DNA of 55,214 bases from IMG/VR virus record IMGVR_UViG_3300033571_020201, positions 1-55,214 of that record. One strand, given 5' to 3'. Origin of the DNA: a virus. A program made the position numbers and the translations under genes. Below are positions 16,699 to 23,597 of this stretch, piece after piece. Each line of letters starts with the position of its first letter. Positions within the stretch are counted from its first letter, which is position 1. The notes under the pieces were generated by a model. That model saw only the letters and a list, made by a program, of their open reading frames with translations, was not told the DNA's origin and made no database searches.

Positions 16699-17729
16699 CG
16701 CTTATACAGATCAACTGTGTATCCAAGTATATCCTTTTTATTTTCAACATCAAGAATATTAATAAACTCCTCAATAGCTTCTTCGATATTAATACCTGAA
16801 AGATCTTTATTTGTAAACGCAGGCTCATCGTTAATGATGATATCATACTCAGTAGCTATATGTTCTGGTTGTAGCAGAGACAGCTTACGAGTTAAAAGTG
16901 TCATATCATCAACTGTAACACTTTTATCAACTTTAATTTTAACAAAATTACCCTTAAGTAACGTGCTTAATTCAGTAGCAGAATAGTTATTATATGCTAA
17001 CTCGCCAAGAGATAGCTTTACATATCGTGGAGAGATACAATTCTCAACAAACTCGTATTTATTTGTATCTATATCAAGTATATAGTAACCTTTGGAGTTG
17101 TTTGCATCGCTAAAGTCCATCTGAAATGGGTTACCGCAATACAGAATAGTTCCTTTCTTAAGTTTCTTTTCATGACGAGTATGAAAGTGGCCTGAAATCG
17201 TCAATGGAGATCGCGAAACAACGTCTTTTATCTTAAGACCATCTTCACATACCTTCATTCCATTCATGTTAAAGCTTTCGATTTCAAAGTGACCAAAGAT
17301 AATATCACTATTTGGAATTTGTTCGATTGCAGTATTCCATGGGCAGAATGTGAGAATTTTATCAAACGCAGTAATTGTCTTAACATCGTCAATAATAGTT
17401 ACATTACTACGGCCCTTAAACACAGACATTGAATGCACATCTACTCTGTGTTTATAATAGATGTCGTGATTACCTATAAGAATAATAAGGTTAAACTCTG
17501 ATAATGCATTCAATATATCTGCAGATACCTGTAGTGTATTAACAGAAATTTCACTTCTGTTATGATGCCAGTCTCCGCAAAAAATAATATCAGTTATACC
17601 TCTTCTACGAATATCTTCTGCAAACCAATCAACCCACTCTCTTGCAATTTCATGCCATCTAGAGCTATTTGAGTGTACGCCGAGATGAAGATCCGATATT
17701 ACAGCTACTTTCTTTTGATTAATCTTCAT
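16686..17729 (-). CDS. 47: Recombination endonuclease subunit gp47 (Mre11/SbcD-like)
   Basis: About 347 residues, matching T4 gp47 (339). It is a calcineurin-like phosphoesterase acting with gp46. Metal-binding motifs: VAVISDLHLGVHS near the start, FCGDWHH, LIGNHD, and SGHFHTRHEK. The open frame extends upstream to 17798, but MKINQKKVAVISDLHLG gives the normal N-terminus, so the ATG at 17729 is chosen; an ATG at 17741 or 17747 is possible. It overlaps the end of the gp55 gene by 11 bases. Confidence 0.92.
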   Translation of the reverse strand: MKINQKKVAVISDLHLGVHSNSSRWHEIAREWVDWFAEDIRRRGITDIIFCGDWHHNRSEISVNTLQVSADILNALSEFNLIILIGNHDIYYKHRVDVHSMSVFKGRSNVTIIDDVKTITAFDKILTFCPWNTAIEQIPNSDIIFGHFEIESFNMNGMKVCEDGLKIKDVVSRSPLTISGHFHTRHEKKLKKGTILYCGNPFQMDFSDANNSKGYYILDIDTNKYEFVENCISPRYVKLSLGELAYNNYSATELSTLLKGNFVKIKVDKSVTVDDMTLLTRKLSLLQPEHIATEYDIIINDEPAFTNKDLSGINIEEAIEEFINILDVENKKDILGYTVDLYKRCLV

Positions 17730-18192
17730 TGTAGTAGTCATCGTCATCGCTCTTGGTAGGTGATACATATACAAAACTGTTACATGTTTTTGGATCACTC
17801 ATTATATCAGCATAGACTCGTTCGCGGTAGTTCTTTTCCGCTTCGTGATGACGTTTTTCTTTTTTAATTCTGTTTACAAAAGCATTATACGCGATTGTCG
17901 TAAAGTATGAAAAGGGATTACACTCATCCGCACCACCTCGATCTGTTCTTTTATCGAAACTATACTTTTTACGTTTAAGAGCAGAGTACATTTTAATAAG
18001 AGCATCACCAATCATCTCCTCTTTATAGGTGTAATTAATAAACGAACTACTATAACTCAAACCATATGCAATCTTATTAATGTTCTCTGCGAGATCGTCC
18101 GTCAAAACATCTGTTTCGTAAAACGCTCTAAGTGATCTACTAAACTCTTTTGGTTCGACATAGTATCTCTCCTTATCTTTGTTTTTAGCCAT
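17719..18192 (-). CDS. 55: Late-transcription sigma factor gp55
   Basis: 157 residues (T4 gp55: 185). It redirects host RNA polymerase to late promoters of the TATAAATA type, many of which are seen in this window. The core YKEEMIGDALIKMYSALK, then SFD..., NPFSYFTTIAYNAFVNRIKKEKR matches the sigma region 2-like helices of T4 gp55 closely. The C-terminal tail (SDDDDYYNED) is acidic with two Tyr and may stand in for the T4 clamp-binding tail SLDFLYEAND. It heads the gp55-gp47-gp46 operon. Confidence 0.9.
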   Translation of the reverse strand: MAKNKDKERYYVEPKEFSRSLRAFYETDVLTDDLAENINKIAYGLSYSSSFINYTYKEEMIGDALIKMYSALKRKKYSFDKRTDRGGADECNPFSYFTTIAYNAFVNRIKKEKRHHEAEKNYRERVYADIMSDPKTCNSFVYVSPTKSDDDDYYNED

Positions 18193-18198
18193 AACCGT

Positions 18199-18226
18199 AT
18201 TATATCAGATGTAGGGTATAAATCAA
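18199..18226 (-). promoter_or_regulatory. Early/middle promoter for gp55-gp47-gp46
   Basis: Exact TTGATT (18221-18226), 16-base spacer, TATAAT (18199-18204), 6 bases to the gp55 ATG. Confidence 0.65.
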
Positions 18227-19653
18227 GCTAGTTTAACATTTTTCTGAGTATATCTGATAAACTCTTTCTTATATATCTCTTTTCGTTTATCGCTATGCTG
18301 TCTACTATATTCTAGCTCGTCTCTAATATCAAAGATGTTAAGTAGTGTTTTATTTTCATGCAAACGTAGCCCCCTACCAATAGATTGAACTGTTCTGATG
18401 AATGATTTACCTCCGCTAGCAAAAATAATATTGTGAATGTTTTTAATATTTACACCAGTTGAGAAAATAGCACTAATAGCTATACAGACAACATTATTTG
18501 TACCTTCCATTATAGCTTTTATCTTGTCTCTCTCATCAACATCCATTGAGCCAGATATAAAGAAGACAGCTTTATCAGTATTTTTACTCAGTACCTCATA
18601 CAATGCTTCGCCGTGAGCGATCTGATTAACAAGTATAAGAGTGTTATTGCTAAGTTTATCACATAACTTATATAGTAAGTCATTTCTCTGCTGGTTTGAA
18701 AAAATAAACTCCAATTCATCCCTATATTTACTGTCTGTTCTCTGTTCTACACGTGTATTATATGTAATACCAAGTATTGTTACTTCAACATTTGTTAAAA
18801 ATTTCTCATCTCTTAACTCTACACTCGGTTTTTCATACAAAACCGGTCCAAATTTACCGTACAATGACCACAACTCAAGATTATCTTGCGGTAATGTACC
18901 TGTAAACCCATATTTTCTATGAGTTTTTATTTTTGAAACAATTTTAGTTAACTCATTACCATGCTTTGCTCTGTGTACCTCATCAACTATTAGTAGGTCA
19001 ACATACTTTACCCATTCTTCATCAGCAAAACGACTACATAATACACCTGTATTACATATAATTACATTAGCATCCATGTCTGGTACATCACTACCTGTCC
19101 ACTTTGTAGTTTTATAGGTGATACCATACAATTTTAGCTCATCATATGTTTGTTTTACTAGACCTAGGTCAGGTACAATGAGTAAACACTTAAAAGTTAC
19201 CTTATTACTACAGTTTCTATAGTAATTCTCTATTAAAGTCGCTGTTGTTAGTGTTTTTCCTGCACCTGTACCGAGAATACACAGTCCTCTACCGGTTTTT
19301 AACCCGTTTTTAATGGTTTCGCACTGATAATCACGTAAATTGTACGTCATATCAGTAAAAACACTGTCAAACACAGGGGATTCCAGTGCTTTCTGTAGTG
19401 TTTTACTCAAAACAACAGGAGTATTGATGGATTTTGATATCAAAAACTGTCTAACCTGCCAATATAACCCTAAATCGCACTGTCCTGTAGGGGTAATTAT
19501 GTACTTTCTACTAGCAATATGCCTATATCTTCTACGAATAAATGCTGGAACATCATTCGGTACCGAAAAATGCTCGCGAATCTGTGAAAAAATCTCTTCG
19601 TCACCACGTATTAAAAGCTTTTGAGTGCTATTATTATAGTCTAATTCAATCAC
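18223..19653 (-). CDS. uvsW: RNA-DNA/branched-DNA helicase UvsW
   Basis: 476 residues, near T4 UvsW (503). It is an SF2 helicase that unwinds R-loops and branched DNA late in infection. An N-terminal domain (about 1-95) precedes a Q-motif-like YNLRDYQ; Walker A GTGAGKT is near residue 126, LLIVDEVHRAKH (DEVH box) near 222, GFTGTLPQ (motif III), and SIGRGLRLHE (motif VI) near 425. The ATG overlaps the uvsY stop by 4 bases, as in the T4 uvsY-uvsW neighbourhood. Confidence 0.92.
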   Translation of the reverse strand: MIELDYNNSTQKLLIRGDEEIFSQIREHFSVPNDVPAFIRRRYRHIASRKYIITPTGQCDLGLYWQVRQFLISKSINTPVVLSKTLQKALESPVFDSVFTDMTYNLRDYQCETIKNGLKTGRGLCILGTGAGKTLTTATLIENYYRNCSNKVTFKCLLIVPDLGLVKQTYDELKLYGITYKTTKWTGSDVPDMDANVIICNTGVLCSRFADEEWVKYVDLLIVDEVHRAKHGNELTKIVSKIKTHRKYGFTGTLPQDNLELWSLYGKFGPVLYEKPSVELRDEKFLTNVEVTILGITYNTRVEQRTDSKYRDELEFIFSNQQRNDLLYKLCDKLSNNTLILVNQIAHGEALYEVLSKNTDKAVFFISGSMDVDERDKIKAIMEGTNNVVCIAISAIFSTGVNIKNIHNIIFASGGKSFIRTVQSIGRGLRLHENKTLLNIFDIRDELEYSRQHSDKRKEIYKKEFIRYTQKNVKLA

Positions 19654-20045
19654 AATTGTTCAAGTTTTTGAATTTCAATGATGTTTTTAATATCCCAACC
19701 AACTTGGTTCAGTACTGAAGTAGCTTTGTCAAGGTACTCAATAACGAACTCGTACTCCTTAATTTGATCGTTTAATGAACTAATTTCACTTGAAGATTCT
19801 GCAGCAATTTCAGCTGCCTGCGGCGTTAATTTAACAGGAGATGTCTCTTGAATACGCTTAACAAGCTGTTTTTTAAGATTTTTCTTAGCTTTTTGTAAAG
19901 AATGTAATTCAATTTTAGCATCAATTAACCGTGCTGCCCAGAAATGCTTACGTGATGGAAGACGTAATTGTACCTCTTTAATGTTAAAATCATTAATTAT
20001 AAGGTCTTGTCCTATCTCATCCTTATATTTTTTTATTAAATCCAC
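19650..20045 (-). CDS. uvsY: Recombination mediator UvsY
   Basis: 131 residues (T4 UvsY: 137), directly before uvsW as in T4. UvsY helps load UvsX on gp32-coated DNA. The layout matches: an N-terminal region, a central helix with FWAARLIDAKIELHSLQKAKK (T4 has YSKWLNKHS..KKEM), and a C-terminal helix AT.VLNQVGWDIKNIIEIQKLE that parallels the T4 C-terminus. The start is GTG at 20045. Confidence 0.8.
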   Translation of the reverse strand: MDLIKKYKDEIGQDLIINDFNIKEVQLRLPSRKHFWAARLIDAKIELHSLQKAKKNLKKQLVKRIQETSPVKLTPQAAEIAAESSSEISSLNDQIKEYEFVIEYLDKATSVLNQVGWDIKNIIEIQKLEQL

Positions 20046-20051
20046 ATATTC

Positions 20052-20079
20052 ATTATAAACATAACTAACAATAAATCAA
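20052..20079 (-). promoter_or_regulatory. Early/middle promoter for uvsY-uvsW
   Basis: Exact TTGATT (20074-20079), 16-base spacer, TATAAT (20052-20057), 6 bases to the GTG start. Confidence 0.65.
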
Positions 20080-20107
20080 CTATAATGTGGTATTGTTAAT
20101 TTTACAG

Positions 20108-20115
20108 CATAAATA
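20108..20115 (+). promoter_or_regulatory. Late promoter CATAAATA
   Basis: One base from the T4 consensus, 8 bases before the ATG at 20124. First late promoter of the internal-protein block. Confidence 0.7.
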
Positions 20116-20123
20116 AAGTTATA

Positions 20124-20342
20124 ATGGAGGGTCGAAAAACATTTAAACAGTTTTATGAAAATATAACTGTATCTGACGCACTTGGCGGGTCTCCAGATTC
20201 AAGTAATAGTATATCTGGATCAGATTTTTATGCTAGAGGTGATGCAAGAGTACCAAAATTATTAGGTGTATACTCTAGAAGAGGTAGAGTTAAAACAAAA
20301 AAACGTAAAAAGCGTAAGAAACGTAAAGGTAAAAAGAAATAA
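20124..20342 (+). CDS. Small basic putative internal head protein
   Basis: 72 residues. The start MEGRKTFKQFYE then N is an amphipathic targeting-like peptide with an F-Y-E end. The middle (SISGSDFYARGDARVPKLLG) is a pattern I recall from small proteins of marine T4-like phages. The tail is almost pure Lys/Arg, expected to bind DNA. A late promoter lies just upstream. A protein packaged with the DNA is inferred. Confidence 0.7.
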   Translation: MEGRKTFKQFYENITVSDALGGSPDSSNSISGSDFYARGDARVPKLLGVYSRRGRVKTKKRKKRKKRKGKKK

Positions 20343-20413
20343 ATTATATTATTTCACCTTTATCATTTAATCCTCAGATTTATTTACACTCAAAAAAATA
20401 AAATCAACTGTCA

Positions 20414-20839
20414 ATGGAAAAAAAATTTGGACACTGGGTACTTTCCTTAGAGAATAATCGAGAAATTGTTAAGCCTTATGGGTTTATCTACTTGATTACA
20501 AATAAAACTAATGGTAAAAAGTATATTGGAAAGAAACAATGTTTGACAATACTTAAAAGAAAACCTCTTAAAGGTAAAAAGAATAAGCGTCACGAAGAAA
20601 AAGAGACAGATTGGAAAGAATATACTTCATCTTGCAGAGAACTAAATGAAGATATCAAAACACACGGTAAAGATAATTTTACATTTGAGATATTAAAGTG
20701 GTGTGAATCAAAATTTGATTTAGCATACAGTGAGATTAAAATGCAAATTGAAAGAGAGGTTCTCTTTGATGAACAATATTACAACGGCATTATAAACATA
20801 CGTGTATCAAGACCAAAACACAAACCTTCAACAATGTAA
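20414..20839 (+). CDS. GIY-YIG nuclease family protein
   Basis: 141 residues. YGFIYLITNKTNGKKYIGKKQ (residues 22-42) is a GIY-YIG core variant; DWKEYTSSCRELNEDIKTHGKDNFTFEIL follows, with EREVLFDEQYYN carrying the likely catalytic Glu. There is no separate DNA-binding domain, so it may be a structure-specific or free-standing homing nuclease. No clear promoter is seen; read-through from the late promoter at 20108 is possible. Confidence 0.7.
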   Translation: MEKKFGHWVLSLENNREIVKPYGFIYLITNKTNGKKYIGKKQCLTILKRKPLKGKKNKRHEEKETDWKEYTSSCRELNEDIKTHGKDNFTFEILKWCESKFDLAYSEIKMQIEREVLFDEQYYNGIINIRVSRPKHKPSTM

Positions 20840-21215
20840 AGTTATTGATCTTCATAAAATTATTGAAGATTCACTGGCTCAAACATGTTATCAGTGTGAT
20901 ATTTTAGGTTTAAATTGTGATTTCTCACTGAAAGATGTAGAGAGTTTGTTCTACCACAACTTCATTGTTGGGTATGTTGAAGCAAAAAAGTTACACATTA
21001 ATGATCAAATTACATTTTTCTTTAAAAAAAGACTGGTAGATCCTGTGTATATACAGTATATAGGTAAAGTTTTTAAAATATTAAAGATAAATAATGCTAA
21101 CAAGCCTAAAAACTTTATAAAAAAGTTAAGAGACTTCGCGAAGTCTCATAATCTTAAGTATGTAGAACAGTCTTTACTTACAGATTGTACTAATAAACTC
21201 GCGCTGTTGAAATAA
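20802..21215 (+). CDS. Hypothetical protein after GIY-YIG gene
   Basis: 137 residues, family not recognised. The proposed GTG start at 20802 lies inside the preceding gene, and no in-frame ATG is near, so the start is uncertain. Four Cys cluster near residues 12-40 (including QTCYQCDILGLNCD). The stop codon lies within the next late promoter. Confidence 0.5.
   Translation: MYQDQNTNLQQCKVIDLHKIIEDSLAQTCYQCDILGLNCDFSLKDVESLFYHNFIVGYVEAKKLHINDQITFFFKKRLVDPVYIQYIGKVFKILKINNANKPKNFIKKLRDFAKSHNLKYVEQSLLTDCTNKLALLK
21130..21147. repeat. 18-base perfect palindrome inside the 20802-21215 gene
   Basis: GAGACTTCG followed at once by CGAAGTCTC. It could form a tight RNA hairpin or a protein-binding site. 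No T-run follows on the plus strand. Confidence 0.6.
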
Positions 21216-21218
21216 ATA
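21211..21218 (+). promoter_or_regulatory. Late promoter AATAAATA
   Basis: It ends 5 bases before the ATG at 21224 and contains the stop codon of the preceding gene. Confidence 0.6.
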
Positions 21219-21223
21219 CCTTT

Positions 21224-21637
21224 ATGAGTAAATTTCTCAAATTATTGGAACAGGCTAAGCCAGTTGATGTAGGTAGTAAGCAAGAAATGATGCATAAATT
21301 GGCAGAATTGTTTAACTTGATTGATAGCGTAGAAGTGTCATCTGACGGTGAAAATATTATGGTTGATGTAGGAGGAAAGACACTTAAGCTATCTGTAGTT
21401 AGTGGAGATGAAGAAGAAGATAGTGAAGATCCAGCTTCTATTATTAATCGCAATGTTAAAGATTTGGCAGCCGAGCCACCTGTTAACGGAAAATTTGCTC
21501 CTATCAATAGAGATGCGCAGAGAGCGGTTAAGCAGAAGGATACAGTTGATAGACAAGCAGTAAATTCATTCACTGCTGTAATAAACAGACTTAAAAGTGC
21601 TATAACAGCTTTTAATTCTAAACAACCAAGGTATTAA
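21224..21637 (+). CDS. Putative internal head protein
   Basis: 137 residues, not recognised. It begins MSKFLKLLE then Q, a short targeting-like peptide with an L-L-E end. Residues 25-60 look beta-rich (VEVSSDGENIMVDVGGKTLKL), an acidic DEEEDSEDP follows, and the C-terminal helix is basic. Late promoter 5 bases upstream; first of a tight run of four late genes. Confidence 0.7.
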   Translation: MSKFLKLLEQAKPVDVGSKQEMMHKLAELFNLIDSVEVSSDGENIMVDVGGKTLKLSVVSGDEEEDSEDPASIINRNVKDLAAEPPVNGKFAPINRDAQRAVKQKDTVDRQAVNSFTAVINRLKSAITAFNSKQPRY

Positions 21638-21643
21638 GATATA

Positions 21644-22375
21644 ATGAAAAAAACAGATAAACTCTTTGAGAGATATTTTCAATTATTAAATGAGCAAGAG
21701 CCCGAACCTGTAGCAGATCCGGCTGCCGAACAACCAGCTCCTCCAACAGGTGGACCAGTAATTGACGAGAATCAGAAGTATATGATTAAAGTGTTGACGC
21801 ATGCGTTTATCTTTAATCCAACGCTGTTTAGTAAAGATGTTCAGACAAGAATATCTAACGACATAAAAAGAATTTCAAAATCTGTAAACGTTCCGATCGC
21901 GAAAACTGTTGAGGAAATCACATCTATTATTTGTATGGATAATAGCCTCTGTAGAGATCTAAAAGGTGATCAAAAATTAAAAACAGAATCAAAGACACTT
22001 AAGCTCATTAATAAAATATTAGTTTTATTAGAACAACCAGCTGATGCAACGGAACCTCAAGCAGAAGATGCTGCTGCTACAGAACAAGAAGTGGCTCCAC
22101 AACCCGAACCGCAACCTGAAGCTAAACCATCTCAACTTTCACTTGAGGAGATTTTTCCGTTGTATAGAGAGTTAATTATGAAGGCTTTAGCGCATACACC
22201 AACAGATGATGAGTTAATGATGCTTAAGCCTGTAGTAGACGAGTTTACTGATGTAGACCCAACTAAAATTGAAAATTTCATCTCAAAAACACTCAATCAG
22301 TCATTGCAAGATAATGAACTTGAGGATAATCTATCAGAACTTGAATCTCCAGTAGAGGAAATAGAACTTGATTAA
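21644..22375 (+). CDS. Pro/Glu-rich putative internal head protein
   Basis: 243 residues, not recognised. N-terminus MKKTDKLFERYFQLLNE then Q is a clear amphipathic helix ending L-N-E. Two Pro/Glu/Ala-rich linkers (about 20-42 and 128-160) separate helical segments of similar design (residues 45-115 and 163-225, each with FxxTL/LPxxxEL-type helices), so an internal duplication is possible. It lies 6 bases after the preceding gene. Confidence 0.7.
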   Translation: MKKTDKLFERYFQLLNEQEPEPVADPAAEQPAPPTGGPVIDENQKYMIKVLTHAFIFNPTLFSKDVQTRISNDIKRISKSVNVPIAKTVEEITSIICMDNSLCRDLKGDQKLKTESKTLKLINKILVLLEQPADATEPQAEDAAATEQEVAPQPEPQPEAKPSQLSLEEIFPLYRELIMKALAHTPTDDELMMLKPVVDEFTDVDPTKIENFISKTLNQSLQDNELEDNLSELESPVEEIELD

Positions 22376-22376
22376 A

Positions 22377-23579
22377 ATGTCTAATAAAGAACTAAGTAAA
22401 TTATACAAAGAAGCAGTAGCTCCAATCGGTCACTTTGTAGAAAGTAGACACATTGTAAGAGGTTTAAGCGAAAGTGTCTCATTATACCGCAAAAATGGTG
22501 ATGAATATGAGCTTTTAGGCGATATTGACGACGAATTTTATAATGATACTCTTAAAAGATACATTAAGCTGGGCTCTACTAATTCAATAGAAACGAGAAA
22601 GATTATTCAGGCAGTTCTCAAGAAAAATAATGGTGCTACTACTGATAATTTGAATATTTTTCAGAGCTATGTCGAGGAAGGCGGCTTTGTTATAGATGAA
22701 AATACACTAAAAGCAGGTGAGGAATTTATGCTTAGATGTATTGAAAATAATACAGGCATTCTACTTGACAGTTTTATTGAGACAATCTATGGTGATAATG
22801 TAAACGTAAATAATAAGTACTTTTCAGAAGCGTGGAATACAAGCCCGGCTTCGACAGTAATGGGTAGAGCAGGTTCAGGTGAATTGTTTTTAGCGTTCTT
22901 TTGTAACGGTGTTAAGCCTCAAAAAGGTGATTTACGCGTAGGTAGTGAAGATATTGAACTTAAAGGTTATAATGGCAGGCTGTATAAGAGTGCTAAGATT
23001 GATACAGCTCATGCATTAAGTGAACTAGCTGATGGCGATTATAAAAATGATGAAGAGTTATTTGCTGGTATAGCTGATGTAGTAGGCATACTAGCAGGTA
23101 CTGATGAATTTAATAGTGATGTACAATCTCTCTTAAGTTCGGAAGATCTGAGAAGCGAAGTTGTAGAAAATTATGTTTATTTTAAACGTAGGGGTAAATT
23201 TCCAGCGCTTAGTATTATTGTTAAAGTAGCAGGAGTAGTTCAGTTGCTTGCTTATAAAGAAGCTCAAAAATTTGATTCGATGATTGCATTTAATAATAAT
23301 TTAGGTGGTAATAACATCTGGATGCAGTTTATAAATTTTAAAGATTTATCTAACATACAAGAAGTTTGGAACCGTGTTAATAGTCTTCAGAGTAACATAC
23401 GAACCGCAGTGAGAACTGATGGGTTTGGGTTCTCGTTACAAGCTAACATAGATAAAAATACTAATATGGTTCGTAAATCTGCACAAGATACTGAGAGTGA
23501 CTTTAAAAAACAGCGTGTTTCAGCTCGTAAGACAGATACAAAAGATGTAAAAGTTGGTTCACTTCTTTCGGACATATAA
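22377..23579 (+). CDS. PD-(D/E)XK nuclease-like putative internal protein
   Basis: About 400 residues. The frame opens at TTG 22368, but ATG 22377, one base after the previous stop, gives MSNKELSKLYKE then A, again a targeting-like peptide. Near residues 170-205, GSGELFLAFFC, GDLRV (Asp185) and IELKGYNGRLY (Glu194-x-Lys196) fit the E...D...ExK core of PD-(D/E)XK nucleases. The C-terminus is basic. If packaged and injected it could act on host or competing DNA. Nuclease activity is inferred from motifs only. Confidence 0.65.
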   Translation: MSNKELSKLYKEAVAPIGHFVESRHIVRGLSESVSLYRKNGDEYELLGDIDDEFYNDTLKRYIKLGSTNSIETRKIIQAVLKKNNGATTDNLNIFQSYVEEGGFVIDENTLKAGEEFMLRCIENNTGILLDSFIETIYGDNVNVNNKYFSEAWNTSPASTVMGRAGSGELFLAFFCNGVKPQKGDLRVGSEDIELKGYNGRLYKSAKIDTAHALSELADGDYKNDEELFAGIADVVGILAGTDEFNSDVQSLLSSEDLRSEVVENYVYFKRRGKFPALSIIVKVAGVVQLLAYKEAQKFDSMIAFNNNLGGNNIWMQFINFKDLSNIQEVWNRVNSLQSNIRTAVRTDGFGFSLQANIDKNTNMVRKSAQDTESDFKKQRVSARKTDTKDVKVGSLLSDI

Positions 23580-23580
23580 C

Positions 23581-23588
23581 CATAAATA
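23581..23588 (+). promoter_or_regulatory. Late promoter CATAAATA
   Basis: It ends 9 bases before the ATG at 23598. Confidence 0.65.
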
Positions 23589-23597
23589 ACAATTATA

